Source: Branchipolynoe longqiensis
Lineage: Eukaryota; Annelida; Polychaeta; Phyllodocida; Polynoidae
Direction of reading: 5' to 3'
DNA length: 64,000 bases
Assembly (NCBI GenBank): GCA_030323885.1
Contig: CM059197.1
Location: forward strand, 35,209,484-35,273,483
Part shown: positions 41,973-51,517 of the stretch, one piece after another
Numbering within the stretch: position 1 is the stretch's first letter
How the letters are laid out: the number at the start of each line of letters is the position of its first letter
Program-made: the position numbers and the translations under genes
The notes under the pieces: generated by a model
What the model was told of the DNA's origin: nothing
Database searches by the model: none
Seen by the model: only the letters and a program-made list of their open reading frames with translations

Positions 41973-44568
41973 ATGGCGCCACATACACCAGAGCAAAGAA
42001 GAAAAATCGCTGAGGCACTTGCAGTGCTTGCGATCCGTCATGTGCGACGTCGAAGGATAGGTCGGCAAGTGTGGATTCGTCCCCACATTGCTCAGCATGC
42101 TCAGCTTGGAGCGTTCAACACCCTGGTAGCTGGATTACGTGCCGATGAACCGCAAGCGTTCACCAACTATAGCCGGATGCCAGCGCCACAGTTTGATCAG
42201 TTGCTTGAGCTGGTCAAACCTCGGATCGAGCGTCAGAACACAACGTTTCGGGCGTCGATCTCGGCTGCAGAGAGGCTTGCGATCACCCTACGCTTCCTGG
42301 CGACAGGTAATAATTTACTTTGTCTTATACATTATTTACATTCCGATTGACTATCTCTTCGACGATATCGTTTATTTTGTTGATTTTGTACTGTGGTGTT
42401 TTTTTCTGACTTTGTGTTCGACGATATGAGCTCACATTAACAACCCTTTTTCTAGGTGAGTCGTTCAAGAGCATAAGCTACCAGTTTCGGGTGGGTGCGA
42501 CGACCATCGGGCAGCTTGTCCCCGAGACGTGTGACGCCATCTACGCAGCACTGAAGGATGACTACTTCAAGGTAACAGTGCTTGTGTTAATTTTCTTTTT
42601 ATTGGGTTTCACACAAAAACATGAACATGATAAACATGATAAACATGATATGCACAACGCGTGAAACTTGTAAATTGGAAACCAAAAACAGTAATTATAA
42701 AATCTTATGGGAATGTCACTATGATCAAGTTGAATATCGATACAGTCATCAGATCCTAACAAATGTAAATATGTTGTCGGTGACTTTTCATTTCTGTTCA
42801 ATAAGATTCCTACCAAAAACCAAAAACAGTAATTATTAAATGTTATGGGAATGTCACAATGATCAAGACCAAACAACCAATTTAATGTTGAATGTCGCTA
42901 CAGTCATCAGATCCGAACATATGTAAATATGTTGTCGGTGACTTTTCCTTTTGATTCTGCCTAAAACAACAAACCAAAAACAGTAATTATTATATCTTAT
43001 TTCTATTCAGTAACTGTTCAATACGATTGATACTAAAACAACAAAACAAATCCTGAAACTGCTATGGGGAACCATAGCAAAACTAAAACTGACCACGACT
43101 ATGTCCAGCCGCTGTTGTCTGTGACCAATAAACCAAATTAATGTGTAGTGTCGCTACAGTCATCTGATCCTAACATATGTAAATACGAGAAGGAGGAAGC
43201 GGCGGCATCTGTCCCAGCGGTGCCTCTTACTTGGGCGATGTCCTGTTGTTGGTTTTTAATCTCCAGCATTTTCATACTGCCGCGAAAGCACGCCTGCTCT
43301 ATGTCGTTCTGGGTAAGAAGCAGAATGCGCGGATCACTGATCTTTCGCAACTTCATGGCGATGCTTTTAGTGAACACTGCGATGGCATCGTCCGGCTCGG
43401 CCCGCGTTTCTTTTAGATTCTGCAGAACGAGCTCCATCAGCTCGTTCTCTCGGCTGTCTGCGTCCGCGCGCTTGCGTTTGTTGGCTTTCCTAAAATCCTG
43501 GATGGACTTTGGGGTGCTCGCGATAGTGTCCGTTTCGTCTTCCGGTTCGTCTTCAGTCGTTGCCACAGCTTGCGCCGATGTGAGGCTTTCCGTTTCACCG
43601 TCGTCGTCGATCTCAGCCACGTGCTGAGAAACAGAATAGAAACACAATATTTTTTAAACAAACATAACAATTTAGTGTTCGTCGATCTCCGCATCCATGT
43701 GCTGATATACAAAATAGAAACACAATATTTTTTAAACAAACATAACAATTTAGTCTTTTTGTTTTTGCAGACCCCGTCAACCCACGACGAGTGGAGCAAG
43801 GTAGCGGATCTGTTCAGCACACGATGGAATTTCCCGAACTGCATCGGCGCCTTGGACGGGAAACACATCCACATCAAGCCACCTCCACACTCGGGATCGT
43901 CGTTCTACAACTACAAGAACACGTTCAGCATCGTGCTGATGGCTCTGGTGGACGCCGACTACCGTTTCCTGTACGTCGATGTGGGTTGCAATGGGCGCGT
44001 CAGTGACGGAGGAGTCTTTGCTGGCTGCACCCTACAGCAACAACTGGAGAATCATGCAGATGCATTCCCACCCCCCAGGCCTGTCCCCGGAGACGATCGG
44101 CCCCTGGGCCACTTCATTGTGGCCGACGACGCGTTTCCGCTGAAGGAATACCTCATGAAACCGTTCAGCCACAAGGACCTCCGCTTAGATCACAGGATCT
44201 ACAACTATCGCCTGTCGCGCGCACGTCGGGTTGTAGAGAACGCCTTCGGTATTCTGACGAACCGCTTCCGGGTTTTCCTGACAAACATTGCCCTCTCCCC
44301 AGATAAGGTGGAGCGCATAGTGATGGCCAGTTGTGCACTGCACAACTTTCTGCGCGAGAAGATCGGCACCACCTGCAATATTGACTACGAGGATCCCAGG
44401 ACGCATGCTGTAATTCCCGGCGCGTGGAGATCAGACAGAGTGCTCACCCAGGCCCCCCTACCGTCAGGAACCAACTCGACGCAGCGCGCAAAAACGCAAA
44501 GGGACTACTTGGTCGAGTACGTCAACTCGCCGACCGGATCTGTGCCGTGGCAGGCGGCCATGATATAG
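41973..44568 (+). CDS. PIF/Harbinger DDE transposase (415 aa, three exons)
   Basis: Exons 41973-42306, 42456-42571 and 43771-44568 join in frame through GT-AG introns (CAG|GTAATA, TCTAG|G, AAG|GTAACA, TTGCAG|A). The ATG at 41973 follows AAAA. The first two exons give the helix-turn-helix-like N-terminal half, joining through the splice as LATGESFKSISYQFRVGATT with IGQLVPETCDAIYAAL after it. Exon 3 holds the DDE_4-type nuclease: first Asp in CIGALDGKHI, second in FIVADDAFPL and the Glu in RRVVENAFGIL. The Cys/His-containing MASCALHNFLRE motif follows. Length is usual for the family. It cuts and rejoins the element's ends in the nucleus, with the MADF protein on the opposite strand as likely partner. 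Intron 2 (42572-43770) completely contains the last exon of that partner gene. Confidence 0.9.
42684..43040. repeat. Imperfect tandem repeats in the transposase intron
   Basis: Three to four degenerate copies of a unit of about 140 bp with CAGTAATTAT, TTATGGGAATGTCAC and GTAAATATGTTGTCGGTGAC. A related piece reaches the end of the MADF-BESS frame at 43150. It looks like duplication of that gene's 3' end. Confidence 0.7.
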
Positions 44569-45563
44569 ATGGCTGAACAATCGTATTGTATTATTATTAC
44601 TGTAGTATTGTATATATTATTGTATTACTGTATTCCTGTATTATATTAGTGTTTGTTAGGTATCGTTACCTCATCAGGTTCGTGGCTGAAGCTTGGGGCG
44701 GGGAGCTGGTGGTTGCTCAAACTTTGGCGTTTCTGGACGTGGGGTGCGAGGAAAGACAACGACGTGTGAATCCAGGTCTGTCGTGTTGTCATTGGCTTGG
44801 CCCCCGAGCCCGACGGCTGTTGTTTGCGGAGACGCGTATATTGCGTGCGTAGGTTAGTCATCCGTTTCTGTATAGAAGCGGCTGTAAATACATATAGAAG
44901 ACGGTTGTACAGATTGTATATAATAAATGTTGACAGTGTGCAAAAGTTGTAAATTTTGTATATAATAAATGTATACATTGTGCAAAATTTGTATATAATA
45001 AATGTTTACATTGTGCAAAATTTCTACATGTGTGATATCGCTAGAATATATTAAAATTTCTATATAGAACACGGTTGTACAGATTGTACAGATTGCCACA
45101 TTCGGCGGCATTCTGCGGTCGCCATCTTGTCATGTAGCATTCTCTACCAAGTTTCATGCTAAAGTTTCACGATTAAGTTACGTAAACGTGCTAGATAACA
45201 GGCTATAGATGCTCTCATGACACCCATGTACTACAAGAAACCGCATCAATCATAATCGGGAAACGGGAATCGGGAATCGGGAAACGCACAACACAAATAC
45301 AGATACAACAGACTTAAAACACCGGTACACAGGTAGCGTAGGTTATTTACAACCCACTACGACCCATGTTGACGAAACAAAACAGTGAAAACTATCGGAA
45401 AAACATGCTTACCTGACTGCCCGACCTCTGCGGTGATTTCGGACAATGCAGTAATCCTCTTTACTCGATTGGAGTACTCGGGACTACACACGTCGAAGAG
45501 ACACGGGCGATCTCTCCACATTTCTACCATACAATTCTCGGCTTCGTTCGTCCAGTCCGCCAT
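43138..45563 (-). CDS. MADF-BESS DNA-binding protein of the Harbinger element (282 aa, three exons)
   Basis: Exons 45563-45413, 44881-44670 and 43623-43138 join in frame (donors CAG|GTAAG and GAG|GTAAC, acceptors TTACAG|C and CTCAG|C). Exons 1-2 form a MADF domain: MADWTNEAENCMVEMWRDRP, LFDV, YSNRV, LSEITAEVG, then LRTQYTRLRK, and finally WIHTSLSFLAPHV. After an acidic linker, exon 3 has a basic segment (KANKRKRADADSRE) and a C-terminal BESS motif (FTKSIAMKLRKISDPRILLL). MADF binds DNA and BESS mediates protein contacts. In Harbinger elements such proteins bring the transposase to the ends and to the nucleus. Intron 2 (44669-43624) contains the whole third exon of the transposase, so the two genes are interlocked without exon overlap. 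Confidence 0.85.
43598..43755. repeat. About 80-bp tandem duplication spanning a MADF-BESS splice acceptor
   Basis: The block AGAAACACAATATTTTTTAA and neighbours occur at 43621-43677 and 43699-43754. The duplication copies the minus-strand acceptor. Use of the outer copy (exon start 43701) would add eight codons after His and hit TAA at 43672-43674, removing the BESS part. Confidence 0.75.
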
Positions 45564-45654
45564 TTTTTTCCTCTGTGTACGGACAAAGTCACATGACCCG
45601 ATTCCGCCCCTCTGATTCGCTTATCGCTAAAACCCTGACACGACCGGTTGCCGG

Positions 45655-45889
45655 CTAGCACACATATACCGTATACGACGCGACTGCCCGCTCACATCTA
45701 GCGTTTCTCGAACGGCCCGATTCATTTTTCTAATCGCTTGCGACTCGAGTTTTAAGCCATAAAACTGAGTTTTATACGCGAATCGCATGCGTCTAGTGTG
45801 CGCGGGGGTCGCACACCTAACGACTAAAACCCAGTTTTATGTGCGAAACGGCCAGTTTTACGTCGTATACGGGCAGTGTGCACTGGGCA
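45655..45889. repeat. Right subterminal and terminal repeats of the Harbinger element
   Basis: TATACGACGCGACTGCCCG, GCGAATCGCATGCG, ACGACTAAAACCCAG and the terminal TCGTATACGGGCAGTG. These mirror the left end. Confidence 0.7.
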
Positions 45890-46007
45890 TTAGGTGGGGG
45901 TTTTGGCATCCTCGCTCAATTTATCAATTTTAAAGCCACTACAGAGAAACACTGCGCACTGGAACTACTACCATCACAATTCATACTTAAGCAGTTATTG
46001 CTCGGAT

Positions 46008-46399
46008 TTAAAGTTGCATAGTCCGATGGTTATGAGTTTCTGTCATTTTCTGATATAAATATAGTAGGTTAATCATTATAATCTACATTACTTTAGTTTG
46101 AAGTAACTTTTATTTTAATTGGATCTGTAAGTTAATTAGGTGCACAACTTTTTAGATATTTGATATTGATATTTGAAGTGCAAACATGCAAAGGTAATTT
46201 CGGCAAGCACGCCAAAACTCTGACACCATAGGCTTCAGCAGTAACATATTCTATTAAATTGCCTCAGCAATTCCCTTATATATGGTGACAAATGTTTAAT
46301 AAGTGCACCACTATCTAAGTTGGATATGTAAAATCAAACCTAGATTTCATTTTTTTGTTTTGAAAATTGTATGTTTTCATCGGACTTTGCAGTTTTAAG
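46008..46399. repeat. PAL1, near full-length
   Basis: TTAAAGTTGCATAGTCCGATG at the left and ATCGGACTTTGCAGTTTTAA at the right. About 35 bp longer than the reference owing to a local duplication near 46155. A right-end fragment of the TAGATAAAAG MITE follows at 46416-46446. Confidence 0.65.
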
Positions 46400-46538
46400 C
46401 AGAGTTGTCATTCACCTCTACCCTAGATAGGGTGAATCTTTTATCTAATAGGATGGATGATCAACAACTAGGCTCGTGACGTGTTTGGGATAATTCGATT
46501 TGAGTGGCGGATCCATGTTTGCAATGCTTGGAAAAATA

Positions 46539-46748
46539 AGGAGTTGAGATAGCTGAATGAGTTAGAGTGTCCGTCTCCCATGTTGGCAGATCATGGGATC
46601 ATGGGTTCGAATCCTGGTTGAGTAAAACCGATGACTTAAAAATTGATACTTGTCACTTCCTAGCCAGGCACTCGGCATTATTAGGATAGAGCAAGGAGCA
46701 GTGGAATGAGGAAGACCAGTCGTCTGCGACTGAAATTTCCCCTGCTTA
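46539..46748 (+). mobile_element. SINE-A2 copy, near complete
   Basis: Head AGATAGCTGAATGAGTTAGA, intact B box (GGTTCGAATCC), body and the alternative tail ending GACTGAAATTTCCCCTGCTT. Confidence 0.7.
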
Positions 46749-47570
46749 AATAACTAATGTACCCAAAAAAATGAACCTACACAGGGATATTGCATTGATG
46801 CTAAAATAACGCCCCCTTTCAAATCTATTTATATATGTGTGGGTACCAGATACTCTTCAGTAGAAATAACATTAATTTATCCCTTAAAGAGATCATTGTT
46901 TTGCCAATATATCACCCGTACCATTATTCAATCATATTTCACTACCACTCCAGTAATGTCAGTAATTTGATGGTATACAAAAATATACATGAAAATTCAA
47001 TGATATTCAAGGACCTGGTCTGAGTGAATATCACAAATAAGTTTTAAAGTACAAAATGTAAGACACAAAGACACATCATTTTTAAATATTTGAGGACTTT
47101 ATTTTAAACTATTAATCTTTTTTTCTCTTCTTTTCTTTTTTCCTAAACAGGAACATTTGCAGAATATTTATTTCAGAAGTAAGGATCCTTCCATTTATGT
47201 ATCTGGCGCAGGGTCGGATCCAGGGTTGGACTAATCAAGTCTGCACGGTGAACGAGGCGCAAAGCTGTTGACACTGGTGGAAAACGGCCGTATTCGACGA
47301 CCCTATAATGTCACTAGAAAATGTGGGGGTAGGGGACATATCCCCCCCCCCCCCACCCCCTCACACACACACCTAAATCGGCCACTGTGGCGATAGATCT
47401 GTGTCATGCAAGGAACATCTCCAAAAAGCACCACTTAAATGTAGTACTGCTGAATGACCATTGCTTGGCCTACAGTAGCTGGATGTAATAAAGTAACTCT
47501 ACTACATCCGCCCAACCATGCATTTGTAGTGAATTGCACTTGCCTTCCGAGATGAAACACCACACACCCA
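46749..47570. other. Gene-free stretch
   Basis: AT-rich. It contains a C tract at 47341-47357. No domain or repeat family recognised. Confidence 0.5.
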
Positions 47571-47885
47571 GGCCGCATTCAAGGTGCATCTCGGAGGCGC
47601 CACGGAGACGTCTCCGCGATGCTTTTTGGCCTATTTGCGTTCAGGGTGTGTCTCAGCGACGTCTCGGAGACGCCTCCCTTTTCAGACTGGAGATGAAAAG
47701 CGCCTCGAAAATGGCCACCGCATTCAGTGGTTTCAGCCAATCACAGCGCAGCTTTCCCATTGCAAATGGCTGCCGCCTATGGAGGCGGCCATTTTCGAGA
47801 CAACAAACTGCTTTTGCCGTTCAGACTGGCGTGACGTCATGCCCGTCGCCGAGGCGCCTCCGAGACCGACTCTGAACGTGGCCCA
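47571..47885. mobile_element. MITE-D copy
   Basis: GGCCGCATTCAAGGTGCATC and GACTCTGAACGTGGCCC ends, with the AATCACAGCGCAGC core. CCCAGG occurs at both borders and may be the target duplication. Confidence 0.75.
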
Positions 47886-48051
47886 GGTAGGTGTTGGTAG
47901 GTTGAGTACCTCAGAGGGTCTATCTAGAGTATTAGGACAACAGTCCAGACTGGCATAAACATGGTGTAAAAATATACGGATTTTCGGTTCGGAATTAAAT
48001 ATTGGCAGAGAGCATTACTATTCTCAGGCGATGGAGTAGGGACCAAGGTTA

Positions 48052-48405
48052 TGTAACAGAGAAGCAGTCAGTGCCCCACTCGCTGTGTGACATATGAGAC
48101 TATGTGGAAAATATGATAACACATAGTGCCCAAGATTATGACAATATGTTCCTATGTAAGAGACAGTTAATGTTTGGTGAAATGTTCCCTCTACGCACCA
48201 GTAAGATTGCAAGTGGAGGAGAAGGACATTTAACAGAGAAGCAATGGGTGCCCTACTCGCTGTGTGACATATGAGACTATGTGGAAAATATGATAATACA
48301 TAGTGCCTGAGATTATGACGAGATGTTCCTATCTAAGAGACAGTTAATGTTTGGTGAAATGTTCCCTCTATGCACCTGTATGAGTGCAAGTGGAGGAGAA
48401 GGACA
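48052..48405. repeat. Two-copy tandem repeat, about 180-bp unit
   Basis: Copies at about 48052-48231 and 48232-48405 share CTCGCTGTGTGACATATGAG and GTTAATGTTTGGTGAAATGT. No coding frame common to both. Confidence 0.75.
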
Positions 48406-49347
48406 TTTTTAATATATATTTATTGTAACTGTCTGCAATTACCTGTTACCACAGGGCCGATGGGCAAGCACACCCAGCCAAATTGCATACATTATGGACA
48501 CCACCTGCAGCTGGGGTTGAGTGACAGCTGCCCCTATTAGGGCGTGCCCCCCCCCCCCCCCAGGCTGTAGAGGGTGTCTGATTGGCTGGCTGTGGGAGGC
48601 CCAGTCACCTGCACCCCTTGCACCACCTGACACAGACTTCACTTTGATATATGTGATGCTACATTCACTTCTCCAGGCACTCTGGAAGGAGAGGCACTTC
48701 TGGATAAACTCTTGAGGGGAACACACCCTTCTCTTGTCCAGGGACCCAGACATTCTGTCTGAGGCTCCACTTTCTATATACAAACTAGCAGCAGCTATTC
48801 AAAAGGCACTGAGCTGTGTGCAACAACCGTGGGACTCCGGTTCAATGGACTGTAGGCACTGATTCCTATACATACTAACGAGAGTAATGAGGATCTGTGT
48901 GGACAGTAGGTAAGGAGTGAGGGTGACAGGTCGCTAGTAGGTGAACAGGAGTTGATACCAATAAAGCACAACTTTTTCACTGTCAATCTTGCGCAACTTG
49001 TCTTCCCTTTCTTTCTTATGAGTTTGTTTGAGAGGAGCATCAGGTGTGAACTGACAGACAGTTGTTATAACTCACCGGGAAAGTGTAAGTGGTATCTTGT
49101 GGCTGAGACAGCCGAGCTGCAACATATTACAGTGGGTTCGAGTCATGATATAGGCAAGATGTTCCCCTTGTTTGCAACACAATATCCGTTCAACCAGTCA
49201 TAAAATCCACTAACCATGTGCACACTAGACAAGTAAATTATGTATTCAATCACTTTTATTTATCATTTTGGGTTATTTTCTTACCCAATTACCCTTCCGT
49301 ATATATATAAAATTATGCCTCTACTCAGCAAATATATATGATTTGTT
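48406..49347. other. Gene-free stretch
   Basis: Contains a C tract at 48546-48561. The longest minus-strand frame (48439-48783) has no domain and crosses the C tract. Confidence 0.45.
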
Positions 49348-49407
49348 TGCTTGTTGTTTTATGTCATATCAGGACAGGTACTGACTTGTGACAGTGCGCA
49401 CTCATAG
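49348..49407 (-). mobile_element. SINE-A, 3' part, cut by Gypsy-1
   Basis: Tail-proximal block up to GCGCACTCATAG. The rest of the same SINE resumes at 55882 with ATAGCAACTTTATAGTG. Confidence 0.75.
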
Positions 49408-49509
49408 TGTAATGTATATGTGTACCGCTGGTCACTGGCGAGAGTGACCAGCCGCGCCGGGACCAGCGCAGGGGGTCCAGAAATAAACACTTGATACTAA
49501 GACGTCTTC
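49408..49509 (+). repeat. Gypsy-1 5' LTR, first 102 bp
   Basis: Begins TGTAATGTATATGTGTACCG and ends at GACGTCTTC, where the LINE begins. AATAAA at about 49482. Confidence 0.85.
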
Positions 49510-51464
49510 AATCAATCAATCAATAGGATACAGCTATAATAGGCCTTGGACCTGTTAGCCGCTCTTAATTAATAGAAATGGAGACAGTTCTTCAGATGTG
49601 GTCGATCGTAGCAACTGTCACTGGCTCCAAGATATATGTAATGCTTGACCAGTATGCATCCAGTCGGGACTTGAAACAGTTCACCGACTCTGCTGCTACG
49701 ACACTCTCCGGCAGGTCATTCCACAGGTCAACCACCCTAAAGCCGAAAAAGTTGTGTCGCAGGTCCAGTCTGGAGTACCGCTTCCTCAGCTTCAGGGAGT
49801 GCCCTCTGGTCCTGGTGTTGGAGTCTCTGATAAGGGGGCCGCCTGTCTTGTAGATACCATGGAGATATTTGAATACTTCAATCATATCCCCCCGGGCCCG
49901 TCTGTAGTACATGCTTGGGATCTTCAAACGACGCATACGTTGTTCATAGGGTATTGCATCGAATCCATGTACAAGCTTCGTTGCCCTTCTTTGGATCCTC
50001 TCAATTGACTCAGCATCCTTCCTGTAGAGTGGTGACCATACAACATTTCCATATTCCAAAAGTGGACGTGCAAGGGATGTGTACAGTCTGCGTACAACAT
50101 CCTCGTCTAGGTATGTGCACGATCTTCGAATGATAGCCAGTATTCCATTAGCTCTGTTGGCGGCTTCCTGGGTGTGGTCGCTGAATGTCAGTTTGTTGTC
50201 CACCTTGACACCCAAGTCCTTTTCTATCATTGTTTCGGAGAGCGGAACATTATTCACACCATCGTTCATTACATAGATGTGCTTGCTGTTTTTGCCCCCT
50301 AAATGCATCACTTTGCATTTTGAAGCATTAAACTTCAGCTGCCAATCACTTGACCACTTCTGCATGTTGTTGAGGTCCTTCTGCAAGTCCTGTGAGTCAC
50401 TACCTTTCTCCATACGGCGGAATACTTTGGTATCGTCAGCAAACATTTGGACCATAGAATGTACAACCTCTGGTAAGTCATTGATATATATCACAAATAA
50501 GACCGGTCCAAGCACGCTGCCCTGAGGTATTCCGCTTTTCACCGGGCACCATCCTGATGGTTTGCCATTTACAATGACTCGTTGTCTTCTGTTGCTCAGA
50601 AAATCCTTTATCCAGTGTAGGACATCTCCTCTTATGCCATAGCCGTGCAGTTTTTTTAGCAGTCGCTGGTGTGGAACAGTGTCGAATGCTTTTTGGAAAT
50701 CTAGATAAATAGCATCCAGATCTCCAAAGTCATCAATAATGCGGGTCCACTCATCCATACATGCCAGTAGTTGGGTCATACAAGATCTTCCTTGCACAAA
50801 GCCATGCTGCTGTGTTGATAGGAGGTTGTTTTCGACAAGATGAGCCATGATAGAATCTCTTATTATTGATTCCAGCAACCTACACACTACAGATGTTAGA
50901 TTGATTGGCCTATAGTTTCCTGGATCACTTCTGTTACCCTTTTTGAAGATGGGAGCCACATGTCCATCCTTCCATGGGTGAGGAAGTTTTCTTTGGTTTA
51001 GTGATTTTTGGAAAATGTGTCTAAGTGGTTCAACAAGCTCGTTGTGTAGCTCCTTCAATATGCGTGGGTATATTCCGTCAGGACCTGCTGCCTTAGATGC
51101 ATTAAGATTGTATAATTTTTTCTTCAGATCGGATGGTGCAATATTTATGTTGGTCAGGGGGGCACGAAAGAGTCGGTCCTCAAACATTGGTATATATGAC
51201 AGGTCTTCTTGTGTGAAGACACTTGCGAATCTGGTGTTCAACGTATCAGCTTTGTCGATATCCTTTTGTGCAATGGTCCCATCATCCCGCCTCAAATCTC
51301 CAACTGGTATATGTACTTTGAGTTTACTCCTAGCATATTTATAGAAGGCTTTTGGGTTCTCTTTGGCATTTTTGGCTATGTTTTTCTCATGCTCTCTCTT
51401 TGCTTTCCTACATTCGCACTTTACTTGGTTACATAGTTTTGCATATCGAATTCTGTTACTTTCT
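49510..51464 (-). mobile_element. LINE-1, 5'-truncated CR1-type non-LTR retrotransposon
   Basis: Inserted exactly between the two parts of the Gypsy-1 5' LTR. The 3' end lies at 49510 with an (ATTG)n tail. The 5' end is truncated within ORF2 at 51464. No clear target duplication is seen, as often with CR1 elements. Confidence 0.85.
49592..51463 (-). CDS. LINE-1 ORF2 fragment: reverse transcriptase, 5'-truncated
   Basis: One uninterrupted frame of about 624 codons opens at the truncation point (so there is no true start) and ends at 49592. Order of parts: basic linker (NPKAFYKYARSKL), GPDGIYPRILKEL, APIFKKGN, YRPINLTSVVCRLLE, the Asp-containing YLDFQKAFDTVPHQRL, SGIPQGSVLGPVLF, the catalytic FADDTKVF, a thumb region and the CR1-type C-terminus (RTRGHSLKLRKRYSRLD, WNDLPESVV). 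It lacks the apurinic endonuclease domain lost by truncation. The RT motifs are intact, so the insertion is young relative to Gypsy-2. Autonomous movement is impossible without the N-terminal half. Confidence 0.85.
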   Translation of the reverse strand, partial: ESNRIRYAKLCNQVKCECRKAKREHEKNIAKNAKENPKAFYKYARSKLKVHIPVGDLRRDDGTIAQKDIDKADTLNTRFASVFTQEDLSYIPMFEDRLFRAPLTNINIAPSDLKKKLYNLNASKAAGPDGIYPRILKELHNELVEPLRHIFQKSLNQRKLPHPWKDGHVAPIFKKGNRSDPGNYRPINLTSVVCRLLESIIRDSIMAHLVENNLLSTQQHGFVQGRSCMTQLLACMDEWTRIIDDFGDLDAIYLDFQKAFDTVPHQRLLKKLHGYGIRGDVLHWIKDFLSNRRQRVIVNGKPSGWCPVKSGIPQGSVLGPVLFVIYINDLPEVVHSMVQMFADDTKVFRRMEKGSDSQDLQKDLNNMQKWSSDWQLKFNASKCKVMHLGGKNSKHIYVMNDGVNNVPLSETMIEKDLGVKVDNKLTFSDHTQEAANRANGILAIIRRSCTYLDEDVVRRLYTSLARPLLEYGNVVWSPLYRKDAESIERIQRRATKLVHGFDAIPYEQRMRRLKIPSMYYRRARGDMIEVFKYLHGIYKTGGPLIRDSNTRTRGHSLKLRKRYSRLDLRHNFFGFRVVDLWNDLPESVVAAESVNCFKSRLDAYWSSITYILEPVTVATIDHI

Positions 51465-51485
51465 GTGTGCAGTCGAGTCTTTACA
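51465..51485 (+). repeat. Gypsy-1 5' LTR, last 21 bp
   Basis: GTGTGCAGTCGAGTCTTTACA, matching 55861-55881 exactly. Confidence 0.9.
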
Positions 51486-51503
51486 TGGTGTCAGATCCGA
51501 ACC
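51486..51503 (+). promoter_or_regulatory. Gypsy-1 primer-binding site
   Basis: TGGTGTCAGATCCGAACC lies directly after the LTR. The TGG start fits the CCA end of a tRNA primer. Which tRNA is not determined. Confidence 0.7.
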
Positions 51504-51517
51504 CAAGCTATATTGAC

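Larger units (their letters stand above)
41632..45889 (+). mobile_element. Autonomous-type PIF/Harbinger DNA transposon
   Basis: A 4.26-kb element flanked by TTA (41629-41631 and 45890-45892). Its imperfect ends are ATGCCAGGTACACACATACC / CCGTATACGA at the left, with TCGTATACGGGCAGTGTGCA / CTGGGCA at the right. Both ends carry 150-200 bp of subterminal repeats (GCGACT, ACTAAAAC, GTATAC), probable transposase-binding sites. It encodes both proteins the superfamily is known to need, a DDE nuclease and a Myb/SANT- or MADF-type DNA-binding protein. All splice sites found are canonical, and neither frame contains a stop or frameshift, so recent activity is plausible. Confidence 0.85.

Noticed and set aside
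43148..43627. 159-residue plus-strand frame inside the Harbinger element
   Set aside because: It is the exact antisense shadow of the BESS-containing exon, which has the recognisable motif and splice sites.
48439..48783. 114-residue minus-strand frame as a gene
   Set aside because: It crosses a 16-base C tract as poly-Gly and shows no recognisable domain.
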